64,000 bases of DNA from UBA6522 sp965221035. Lineage in GTDB: Bacteria > Pseudomonadota > Gammaproteobacteria > Steroidobacterales > Rariloculaceae. The DNA lies in NCBI GenBank assembly GCA_965221035.1, contig OZ244860.1, positions 2,418,001 through 2,482,000 on the forward strand, written 5' to 3'. Position 1 is the stretch's first letter; each line of letters opens with the position of its first letter. Under the pieces are notes generated by a model that saw only the letters and a program-made list of their open reading frames with translations, was not told where the DNA came from and ran no database searches. Below are positions 42,848 through 50,425 of this stretch, piece by piece. The translations under genes were made by a program, and so were the position numbers.

Positions 42848-44788
42848 CTACGAGTCCAGTTCAACGCGATTTCTGAAGTGATCCAGCGCTTCGGGATTGG
42901 CAAGCGCGTCCAGGTTGACGGCGGTTCTGCCGTGAATCGCATCCCGGACCGCCAGCTCGACGATCTTGCCGCTCCGGGTTCGCGGAATGTCGGCGGTTTG
43001 CAGAACCTTCGCCGGCACGTGCCTCGGGCTGGCTTGCGCCCTCAGGGCTCGCCGGATTCGCTCCACCAGGTCGTCCGACAATACATGTCCGGGCAGCAGC
43101 CGGACGAAAAGAACGACACGTTCGTCCCCCTCCCACTGCTGCCCAACCGCGATGGATTCAGCCACCTCCTCGAATTTTTCCACGATACGATAGATCTCCG
43201 ACGTGCCGATGCGAACGCCGCCGGGATTGAGAATCGCGTCCGACCGCCCGTGGATGATCATGCCGTCACGCGGCGTGATTTCCGCGTAGTCGCCATGGCA
43301 CCAGACATCGGGAAATCGCTCGAAATACGCCGCCCGGTACTTGACGTCGCCCGGATCGTTCCAGAACGACACCGGCATGGACGGGAACGGCGCCGTGCAG
43401 ACCAGCTCGCCCTTTCGGCCGCGTACCGGCCGGCCCCGCTGGTCGAATACGTCCACGGCCAAACCCAGCGCCCGGCACTGCAATTCACCCCTGTAGACCG
43501 GGAGCATGGGATTGCCCGTGATGAAGCAGCCGAGAATGTCCGTGCCGCCGGCGATAGACGACAGTTGCAGGTCTTCCTTGACGTGCGAGTAGACGAAGTC
43601 GTAGCTGGCCGGTGCCAGGGGCGATCCGGTCGACAGGACGCAGGACAGGTCGGGGAGGGAGACGTGATCGGCCGGCCGGTAGCCGGACTTTTCAAGCGCG
43701 CCCAGATACCGGGCGCTGGTCCCGAACACTGTCATGCGCTCGCGCTCGGCGATGCGCCACAGGATGCCAGGGTCCGGGTGGAACGGCGAACCATCGAAAA
43801 GCACCAGGGTCGCGCCGCTTGCCAGCGCCGTCACCAGCCAGTTCCACATCATCCAGCCGGTGGTGGTGAAATAGAACACCCGGTCACCTGCCCTGATGTC
43901 GCAGTGCAGCTGGTGCTCCTTCAGATGCTGGATCAGCGTGCCGCCCGCGCCGTGCACGATGCACTTGGGAACGCCGGTGGTGCCGGAGGAGTACATGATG
44001 TACAGGGGATGCGAAAACGGCAGTGGACGAAACTCCGCTTCATGGCCGCCGTTGAGCAACCCGTCATAGCGCCTGGCCCCGCGTATTGAGCGGAGGTCCG
44101 GCTCCGGGTCCGCGTAGCCGATGACAAATACCGCCCCAAGGTTGTCGAGGCGGTCCACGACGTGGGCAACCATCGGCCGGCAGTCGATGGTCTTGCCGCC
44201 ATAGAAGTAGCCGTCGGTGGCAAACAGAACCTTGGCGCCGATCTGCCCGAGCCGGTCCAGCACTGCATTGGCGCCGAAGTCCGGGGAGCAGGACGACCAG
44301 ATGGCGCCAATGCTTGATGCGGCCAGCATCGCCACCACCGCTTCAGGCCGGTTGGGAAGCAGGCCGGCCACCCGGTCGCCTTCCCCGACGCCGACATCCT
44401 CAAGCGCCTGGGCGACGCAGCCCACCTGGCGGCGCAGCTCCGCCCAACTCATCTCAAGGCGGTCACCGCGCTCACTGTAGAACACCAGCGCCGGGCCCCG
44501 GTCCTCTGAATGCAACAGATTGGCGGCGAAGTTCAGGCGGGCGCCCTCGAACCAGCGGGCGCCCGGCATGCGCTCGGGTTCGGTCAGCACACGCCGAAAG
44601 GGAGCAGCGGCGCGAACCCTGCCAAAGTGCCAGAATGCTTCCCAGAACTCGGCGCTGCGGTCCACGCTCCATCGATAGAGCGATTCATAATCCGGCTTGT
44701 CGAGTCGATGGGCCTGCTCCCGCAGGAAACGCAGCATGTTGCTGCGGGCAATGCGCTCGGGTGATGGGCTCCAGACAGGACTCGTCAT
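42848..44788 (-). CDS. Acetoacetyl-CoA synthetase
   Basis: 646 residues, ANL superfamily acid-CoA ligase. It activates acetoacetate for use as carbon or for PHB/ketone metabolism. The N-terminal pattern (PVWSPSPERIARSNMLRFL, RWSVDRSAEFWEAFW) is that of acetoacetate-CoA ligases. The adenylate motif is MYSSGTTGVPKCIVHG. The hinge and catalytic Lys region is TRSGKIVELAVR. Its ATG overlaps the stop of the upstream acyltransferase gene by 4 bases. Confidence 0.94.
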   Translation of the reverse strand: MTSPVWSPSPERIARSNMLRFLREQAHRLDKPDYESLYRWSVDRSAEFWEAFWHFGRVRAAAPFRRVLTEPERMPGARWFEGARLNFAANLLHSEDRGPALVFYSERGDRLEMSWAELRRQVGCVAQALEDVGVGEGDRVAGLLPNRPEAVVAMLAASSIGAIWSSCSPDFGANAVLDRLGQIGAKVLFATDGYFYGGKTIDCRPMVAHVVDRLDNLGAVFVIGYADPEPDLRSIRGARRYDGLLNGGHEAEFRPLPFSHPLYIMYSSGTTGVPKCIVHGAGGTLIQHLKEHQLHCDIRAGDRVFYFTTTGWMMWNWLVTALASGATLVLFDGSPFHPDPGILWRIAERERMTVFGTSARYLGALEKSGYRPADHVSLPDLSCVLSTGSPLAPASYDFVYSHVKEDLQLSSIAGGTDILGCFITGNPMLPVYRGELQCRALGLAVDVFDQRGRPVRGRKGELVCTAPFPSMPVSFWNDPGDVKYRAAYFERFPDVWCHGDYAEITPRDGMIIHGRSDAILNPGGVRIGTSEIYRIVEKFEEVAESIAVGQQWEGDERVVLFVRLLPGHVLSDDLVERIRRALRAQASPRHVPAKVLQTADIPRTRSGKIVELAVRDAIHGRTAVNLDALANPEALDHFRNRVELDS

Positions 44789-45525
44789 GATTGCGCTCCG
44801 TGCGCCAGATCAGGCTCGCCCAGGCGTTCGAGCATTCGTGCGCGGGTAACTGCCGCCAGTTCCGATGCGGACTTGAGGGCGGCGGGATCGATGGGGTCGC
44901 ACAGGCTGATGGATAGCCTGCCGGGCGCGCACAACCAGACCTCCGCGGGCAACATGTGCCGCGAGCCGCTGATGATGATCGGAACGACAGGCATCCGGGC
45001 CCGCCAGGCCGCGGCAAACGCTCCGGGCAGGAACGGCTTCAATCCCGGGTCGCGATCAAACCTGCCTTCCGGAAAAAACGCGAGCGACTCGCCCCGCATG
45101 GCGGCCTTCAGCAATCGCCGGCCTGCCCGGAAACGATGCGTCTTGTCGTCACGGTCAACGAACGCCGATCCGATGCGCTTCAACAGGAAGCCCGCAAGCG
45201 GGACGGACTTGAGCCCGGCCTTGATCAGGTAGGTGAATCCGGGAGGCAGGGCGGCCTTGAGGATCATTCCGTCCAGGTAGCTTGTGTGGTTGGCCACCAC
45301 CACGCAGGGTTGGTCCGGCAGCCTTTCCGCGCCGTCCACCCTTACAGGGCTACCGATGAGCCGGAAAAACGCCCGGGCGCCGAGGTGCGCCACGCGCCGC
45401 CTCGCGTTCAGAGTGGTTACGAATGTCAGCATCACCAGAGTCGGCATGACCGCCGCCGCCAGCATCAGCCAGGCATAGGGGCCGAAGACGGCGCGCGACC
45501 ATCGCGTCACGGCCCTGGCCGTCAT
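44785..45525 (-). CDS. PlsC-type 1-acylglycerol-3-phosphate acyltransferase
   Basis: 246 residues with an N-terminal hydrophobic anchor (YAWLMLAAAVMPTLVML). Catalytic NHTSYLD gives HX4D; FFPEGRFDRD and LPGAFAAAWRA are the glycerol-phosphate and later motifs. It makes phosphatidate or acylates a related lipid at the inner membrane. It is coupled to the acetoacetyl-CoA synthetase gene. Unlike the fusion protein at 23 kb it has an intact catalytic motif. Confidence 0.92.
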   Translation of the reverse strand: MTARAVTRWSRAVFGPYAWLMLAAAVMPTLVMLTFVTTLNARRRVAHLGARAFFRLIGSPVRVDGAERLPDQPCVVVANHTSYLDGMILKAALPPGFTYLIKAGLKSVPLAGFLLKRIGSAFVDRDDKTHRFRAGRRLLKAAMRGESLAFFPEGRFDRDPGLKPFLPGAFAAAWRARMPVVPIIISGSRHMLPAEVWLCAPGRLSISLCDPIDPAALKSASELAAVTRARMLERLGEPDLAHGAQS

Positions 45526-45638
45526 TTCGTGATTCCGCGTGCGCCCACACCGCTAAAGCTACCCGAGAAGTCTCTGTCGGGTCCATCCTTCGTTCCGGCA
45601 AGGCGGCGCGAGCGCAGCTATGGCAAGCTGAGAACGCA

Positions 45639-46577
45639 ATGATCCAGGACCGATCGCATCGGGAGCGAGGCAAGGCGGACCGTTTCGGGACTCCGACGGC
45701 GGCCATCGACTGGTTTCTGGACGGAATCTGGGCCGAGCGCGGGCTCGCGGAGAACACGCTGCGTGCCTATCGGGCCGACCTGCTGGCGCTGAACGGGCAC
45801 CTCACCAGGCGCCGGACCGGACTGGTGAATGCCTCCGAAGCCGATCTGCTGGAGTACCTCGCCAGCCGGGTGGACATGGGAGCGAATCCGCGCTCCACTG
45901 CGCGTCAGCTGTCGACGTTCCGGCGTTTCTACCGGTACCTGCTGCGAGAAGGCGCCATCGCAGAAGATCCCACCGCGCAGATCCGGATGCCCAAGGTGGG
46001 ACGGCGCCTGCCGCACTCGTTGACAGAGGCCGACGTCGACGCGTTGCTGGCCGCGCCGGACGTCGACCAGTCCCTGGGCCACCGCGACCGCACGATGCTG
46101 GAACTGCTGTACGCCACCGGCGTGCGGGTGTCCGAGTTGGTCGGCCTGAAGCTCTCGCAGGTCAACCTGAACCAGGGTGTGCTCAGGATTATCGGCAAGG
46201 GTGACCGGGAGCGGCTGGTTCCCCTGGGCGACGAAGCGCAAGATTGGCTGCGGCAGTTTGTTCTCGGCCCGCGCGCGGTCATCCTCGGCGGGCGCCAGAC
46301 TGATTGCCTGTTTCCGACGCGCCGTGGCGGGCCGATGACCAGGCAGTCGTTCTGGTACCTGATCAAGCGCCATGCTCAAAGGGCGGGAATCGAAAAGAGA
46401 CTCTCGCCGCATACTGTGCGTCATGCCTTCGCCACGCATCTCCTCAACCATGGCGCGGACCTGCGCGTGGTGCAGCTGTTGCTGGGTCACAGCGATGTGT
46501 CCACCACGCAGATTTACACGCACGTGGCCCGCGAGCGCATGAAGGAGCTTCACGCCAGACACCATCCGAGAGGTTGA
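45639..46577 (+). CDS. xerD: Site-specific tyrosine recombinase XerD
   Basis: 312 residues. It acts with XerC at dif to resolve chromosome dimers. The N-terminal SAM-like domain contains LRAYRADLLALNGHL. The catalytic set is ATGVRVSELVGL (Arg), GKGDRERLVPL (Lys), LSPHTVRHAFATHLL (His-x-x-Arg), LLGHSDVSTTQIYTHV (His and Tyr). The downstream dsbC-type gene matches the xerD-dsbC order of E. coli, so this is a housekeeping gene and not an integrase of an element. Confidence 0.96.
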   Translation: MIQDRSHRERGKADRFGTPTAAIDWFLDGIWAERGLAENTLRAYRADLLALNGHLTRRRTGLVNASEADLLEYLASRVDMGANPRSTARQLSTFRRFYRYLLREGAIAEDPTAQIRMPKVGRRLPHSLTEADVDALLAAPDVDQSLGHRDRTMLELLYATGVRVSELVGLKLSQVNLNQGVLRIIGKGDRERLVPLGDEAQDWLRQFVLGPRAVILGGRQTDCLFPTRRGGPMTRQSFWYLIKRHAQRAGIEKRLSPHTVRHAFATHLLNHGADLRVVQLLLGHSDVSTTQIYTHVARERMKELHARHHPRG

Positions 46578-46677
46578 TCCGGCGAATGCGGGCCGTGTGG
46601 ATTTCACCTCGCAACGTGCCATCGGAAACGTCCGAAGTGCTACTATCCAATGTCCAACATCTGGCCAGGGACGAGTG

Positions 46678-47409
46678 ATGAACCTGAATTGGAAGCTCTG
46701 GATGGTGCCGCTTGCGTTCGCGTCAACGGCGGCCGCCCAGGAAACCGAGTTGACCCGGGAAGAGCTCGCGGCGACGCTGCCCGGCGTCGAGGCCGATGAT
46801 ATCCATGACTCGCCTCTGCCCGGGATGTATGAAATCGTCCTGGACTCCGACGTGGTGTACGTCTCCCGGGATGGCACCTACCTGATTCAGGGCGATGTCT
46901 TCGACCTGCAGGGCAGGCAGAACCTGACCGAGCGGCGGCGCGCCGAGGCGCGGGCCGACATTCTCGCCAGCGTGGACCCCGACTCGATGATCGTGTTCAG
47001 ACCGGGTCCGGAAGACGTAAGGCATACGGTGACCGTATTCACCGACATCGACTGCGGCTTCTGCCGCCAGCTGCATCGCGAAATGGACCAGATCAACGCG
47101 CTCGGCGTCGAAGTGCGCTACCTGTCCTATCCAAGAACCGGGCCCGACACGGAGTCCTGGTCCAAGGCCGACAAGGTATGGTGCGACAGTGATCGCGAAA
47201 CGGCGTTTACTGACGCCATCCTTAACAACGACGTGCCGGAGCAAGCGTGCGATGCGACACCCGTCGCCTCTCACTTTGAACTGGGCCGGCAAGTCAGCGT
47301 GCGCGGGACGCCCACCATACTCAACAGCGACGGCGTGCAGCTGGGCGGCTATCTGGAGCCGGGTGAACTCTTGACAAGACTTGAAGCCTTGGCAGTGGAA
47401 AACCCCTAG
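46678..47409 (+). CDS. dsbC: DsbC/DsbG-type periplasmic disulfide isomerase
   Basis: 243 residues from the ATG at 46678. Signal peptide ends near STAAAQ. The N-terminal dimerisation domain spans about residues 22-85. The thioredoxin domain has FTDIDCGFCRQLHREM with the CGFC active site, and the cis-Pro loop VRGTPTIL. Another Cys pair (KVWCD ... EQACD) probably makes a structural disulfide, as in DsbC. It repairs misoxidised secreted proteins. A 6-bp stem (47401-47418) overlaps its stop without a T-run. Confidence 0.9.
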   Translation: MNLNWKLWMVPLAFASTAAAQETELTREELAATLPGVEADDIHDSPLPGMYEIVLDSDVVYVSRDGTYLIQGDVFDLQGRQNLTERRRAEARADILASVDPDSMIVFRPGPEDVRHTVTVFTDIDCGFCRQLHREMDQINALGVEVRYLSYPRTGPDTESWSKADKVWCDSDRETAFTDAILNNDVPEQACDATPVASHFELGRQVSVRGTPTILNSDGVQLGGYLEPGELLTRLEALAVENP

Positions 47410-47453
47410 AAAGGGGTTCACGGTCGGGTTTGGTTGGGGCTGTGGACGGTGTC

Positions 47454-47726
47454 TTACGAGTCCGCACCGTCCGTAATTTCGTCACCGATGACCGGCGGCG
47501 CGTCCGGCGCCCGTTCGAGATAACGGGTCAGATCGCCTGTCCTTGCTTCGGCAGCACGCCGCTTCAGGAGCGCATCTGCCGTTTCCACAGCTCCAATCTT
47601 CTGGGCAACCGCGGCGGTGATCCATTGATTGAGGGAGACTCCGTCTTCCTTGGCCAACCGCGCCGCGGTCGCCTTCAACGACTTTGGTAATTGCAGCGGA
47701 TATTTGTATCGGCGCGCTTCACTCAT
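47454..47726 (-). CDS. Ribbon-helix-helix antitoxin of a PIN module
   Basis: 90 residues. YKYPLQLPKSLKATAARLAK then GVSLNQWITAAVAQKI is a HicB/Arc-like ribbon-helix-helix with a toponym similar to CopG antitoxins; the C-terminal acidic tail suits toxin binding. Its ATG overlaps the toxin stop by one base (TAATG), so translation is coupled. The antitoxin comes second, the reverse of the vapBC pair at 31.7 kb. Confidence 0.85.
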   Translation of the reverse strand: MSEARRYKYPLQLPKSLKATAARLAKEDGVSLNQWITAAVAQKIGAVETADALLKRRAAEARTGDLTRYLERAPDAPPVIGDEITDGADS

Positions 47727-48142
47727 TACCGCAGCCTCCTCACAATATCACCCGGTGGGGCAATCTCTATTCCGAACATTCTTGCTGGCAAGAAGTCTCT
47801 GACATTATGAGTCACGATTGCGTCGGCCCTTCCGCATATCGCGGCTTCCAATACCATTTCGTCACCAGCGTCCCGCAGAACGGGCCTGATCCTGAAACGG
47901 ATATCGACAGGATCGGTTATCGTGGCCAGCGAATTCATGATCGCTTCGACATCGTCGAGTGAATGCCCCGTGGCCATGCGTGTTTCCGCTCGGGCCAGCA
48001 CCGCCTCGTATTCCAGGAACAGTGCTGTTGTGCACAATGCCCGAACCGTTCCATTCTCCGCCTGCCCAAGCAGAAGGTTGCTGGCACCATGACGGCTGCG
48101 AAATGCTGCAACGACTACATTCGTGTCAAGTACCAGCCTCAC
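47726..48142 (-). CDS. PIN-domain toxin (COG1569-like)
   Basis: 138 residues from a GTG start. MRLVLDTNVVVAAFRS, the Glu in EYEAVLAR, DEMVLEAAICGRADAIVTHNVRDF (in two parts: DEMVLEAAICGRADA, IVTHNVRDF) give the PIN acidic ligands. It belongs to the branch often annotated as putative TA toxin, PIN family, distinct from classical VapC. First gene of the pair, behind an operator-like palindrome. Confidence 0.9.
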   Translation of the reverse strand: MRLVLDTNVVVAAFRSRHGASNLLLGQAENGTVRALCTTALFLEYEAVLARAETRMATGHSLDDVEAIMNSLATITDPVDIRFRIRPVLRDAGDEMVLEAAICGRADAIVTHNVRDFLPARMFGIEIAPPGDIVRRLR

Positions 48143-48159
48143 TTCACAGCCACACTAAA

Positions 48160-48179
48160 TGACATCTTATATGATGTCA
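48160..48179 (-). promoter_or_regulatory. Operator-like perfect inverted repeat at the RHH/PIN promoter
   Basis: TGACATC-TTATAT-GATGTCA: 7-base perfect arms around six bases, 18 bases upstream of the toxin start codon. Read on the minus strand it begins with TTGACA, a consensus -35, and contains TATAAG, so operator and promoter overlap. A ribbon-helix-helix antitoxin dimer pair could bind the two arms. Confidence 0.65.
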
Positions 48180-48426
48180 ATATTCTGCGTGGACCCTGGC
48201 CGGACAATGCACTGCTCGCGTACGTGAAGCAGCGGTGCCACAGCGGCTCCGCCTCGTCACGAAGGTAAATTTGTAGGAGCCGGACAGTCGGCGATGTCGT
48301 GCTACAAGTGGCCGGCCAAGTTAGTCAGCGGCATGAACGTATAATGCCGCATCAGGCTTTCCTGCAAAAAGCGTTGGCAAGTTCCCGGACTCGCTTGGAT
48401 GACCATTGGTGCGGAGATACCCGAAT
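48180..48426. other. Intergenic between divergent TA and DUF6152 genes
   Basis: Under 300 bases, lower GC. Apart from the operator just before it, I see no further structured element or open frame of note. Confidence 0.35.
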
Positions 48427-49446
48427 ATGAAATCAGTGAATCGCGAATACCTTGCGCCCGTCGCGGCCCTGTTCGTTGTCCTCCCGGCATCAGGCCATGC
48501 CCATCACGCCTTTGCCGGCGTATTCGACATGGACAACCTCGTCGAACTGGAGGGTGAGATCACGCGTCTGATGTGGCGCAATCCACACGTGCAGTTCTCC
48601 GTCCGGACCTCCGAGGGTGAGACCTGGCGGGTGGAAACCAATTCGGTCAGCATCCTGAGCCGCATGGACGTCGGTCCCGACCTGCTGAGCGAAGGCGACC
48701 GGGTCACGGTGGCAGGTTATACCGCCCGAAACGGCAATCTCGAGATGTGGACCAACAACGTGCTGCTGGCCAGCGGGCGCGAACTGGTTACGCGGCCCGG
48801 CGTAGCGCCGCTCTGGTCCGAAAACCACCTGGGGCGGTCCGAAATATGGCTTGCCGACGGTGACGCGGGTGGGGCGGATCAGGGCATCTTTCGGGTCTGG
48901 AGCACGCGGTTCAACGGGCCGGGGCGGTACATGGGACTGGACCAGTATCCGTTAACGGCTGCAGCAGCCGCCGCGCGTGCAGACTTCGACCCGCTGGTGG
49001 ACGACCCGATCGGCGAGTGCGCGCCCAAGGGCATGCCCACGATCATGCATCAGCCCTATCCCGTCGCGTTCAGCCGCGATGGTGACGACATCCTGTTTCA
49101 CATTGAGGAGTACGACCTGGTGAGGCGCATCCACATGAATCCCGAGGCCCGGGACGCCGACGTTGAACCGACCCTCATGGGCCATTCGACAGGCCGTTGG
49201 GATGGCGATGACCTTGTAGTCGATACCCATGCCGTGGACTGGTTTCACTTCGACACCTCCGGTATTCCGCAGAGTGACCGGGCGCAGTTCCAGGAACGCT
49301 TTTCATTGAGCGGAGACGGCGCGAATCTCGACTACACGATCACGGTCACCGATCCCGAGACCTTTACCGAGCCCGTGACCATGAGGAAGCAGTGGGTCTG
49401 GCGGGCCGGTGAGACGGTCAAGCCCTACGGGTGCACAAACTTCTGA
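48427..49446 (+). CDS. Secreted fusion: DUF6152 plus WEGDTLVV-type domain
   Basis: About 339 residues from the ATG at 48427 (an upstream start adds seven). The signal peptide ends near SGHAHHAF. The N-terminal DUF6152 has HHAFAGVFD, WRNPHVQFSV and LSEGDRVTVAGY. The C-terminal domain has CAPKGMPTIMHQPYPVAF, MGHSTGRWDGDDLVVDT, IPQSDRAQFQERF and a terminal Cys region. It is paralogous in layout to the 38.6 kb protein. The overlapping or adjacent TetR gene suggests local regulation. Function unknown. Confidence 0.78.
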   Translation: MKSVNREYLAPVAALFVVLPASGHAHHAFAGVFDMDNLVELEGEITRLMWRNPHVQFSVRTSEGETWRVETNSVSILSRMDVGPDLLSEGDRVTVAGYTARNGNLEMWTNNVLLASGRELVTRPGVAPLWSENHLGRSEIWLADGDAGGADQGIFRVWSTRFNGPGRYMGLDQYPLTAAAAAARADFDPLVDDPIGECAPKGMPTIMHQPYPVAFSRDGDDILFHIEEYDLVRRIHMNPEARDADVEPTLMGHSTGRWDGDDLVVDTHAVDWFHFDTSGIPQSDRAQFQERFSLSGDGANLDYTITVTDPETFTEPVTMRKQWVWRAGETVKPYGCTNF

Positions 49447-49514
49447 TTTCACGCAAGCGCGCCGGAAGGTATGTGCTAGAGTTCGGCGTCGCTACGCAAA
49501 ATCGACAACAACTC

Positions 49515-50162
49515 GTGCCGAGAGCCCAGCAAGGGGCCAGGCGGGTCGAGGATGACTCGCCACGACCCAAGCGCCCCGACAAGAAATCCCAGATCCTGGA
49601 TGTCGCCAGCGAGTGGTTCCTGGCCCATGGGTATGCCGGCACCAGCATTTCCGCCATGGCTCGGGAGTCCGGAATCTCGAAGGAATCCATCTACCGGTAT
49701 TTTGCAAGCAAGGAAGCCCTGCTTGAATCCGTCATTGAACGGGAACTGGAGTTCTATGGCCGGGAGCTGGAATCGGCCCATGCGGTCGAGATCGGCAAGA
49801 CCGACCTCAAGGAGGCGCTGATCCGCATTGCCGAGACGATCGCCTTTACTCTGAATTCCGATCGGACGCTGGACTTTCGCCGGCTCATCTTTCAGGTTTC
49901 TCGCACCTCTCCGAAAGTCGGCGAACACTACTTCGAAGTCGGCCCGCTCCAGGCCGAGGGTCCGCTCATCGAAATCTTCAATGCCCATCGCGCGGCAACG
50001 CAATTCGAGTCCGAAGTGTTGGCGACGTATTTTGTGGCCATGGTCGGGCATCGACTCGTGCTTGAGCGCGAATGCCGCATCAACATGCCCAGCAATGTCC
50101 ACGTGGGTCGGGAATGCCGACGCGTCGTGGCGCATTTTCTCAGGGCGTTCTTCAAGTCCTGA
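49515..50162 (+). CDS. TetR-family transcriptional regulator
   Basis: About 215 residues from the GTG at 49515; the frame opens at 49431, overlapping the previous gene, but that extension is unlike the family. The HTH is SQILDVASEWFLAHGYAGTS ... ARESGISKESIYRYFASKEAL. The C-terminal ligand domain is helical and unassigned. It lies between a DUF6152 gene and the TonB receptor gene, so it probably represses this uptake/catabolic region in response to a small molecule. Confidence 0.88.
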   Translation: MPRAQQGARRVEDDSPRPKRPDKKSQILDVASEWFLAHGYAGTSISAMARESGISKESIYRYFASKEALLESVIERELEFYGRELESAHAVEIGKTDLKEALIRIAETIAFTLNSDRTLDFRRLIFQVSRTSPKVGEHYFEVGPLQAEGPLIEIFNAHRAATQFESEVLATYFVAMVGHRLVLERECRINMPSNVHVGRECRRVVAHFLRAFFKS

Positions 50163-50425
50163 CGCCGAAAAGTCACACGTTCAGCCATGAGTCGGCGGCA
50201 CTTTGTCGCATTTTTGACTCAACCGTTGACAGGGGCTTGATCCCGAATATAGCATGCGGGAACTGCCCGAACGGATCGGTTCGCCCAATCTCTCAAGGTT
50301 CTCGATGCGCAAGGGCCTGGGGTGGGAGTGGAGTTGAGTTTCCGAGCAGCGGACGATGCAGCCAACAAGCCGGTATTGGCGTTGGCGCACCACCTCTTGA
50401 GTTGCGCATCTACAGGAGAATTAGA
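50163..50425. other. Leader region of the TonB receptor gene
   Basis: This 263-base gap contains the promoter candidate described separately, then about 170 bases of leader. No riboswitch fold or TetR-type palindrome that I would stake a claim on. Confidence 0.35.
50226..50253 (+). promoter_or_regulatory. Candidate sigma-70 promoter of the TonB receptor gene
   Basis: TTGACA (50226-50231), 16 bases, TATAGC (50248-50253). The -35 is consensus. It implies a 5' leader of about 165 bases. Confidence 0.45.

Noticed and set aside
45639..46577. Phage or integron integrase
   Set aside because: Length, motifs and the following dsbC gene fit chromosomal XerD.
50072..50425. N-terminal extension of the TonB receptor
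   Set aside because: The extension overlaps the TetR gene in another frame and precedes a proper ribosome site and signal peptide at 50426.
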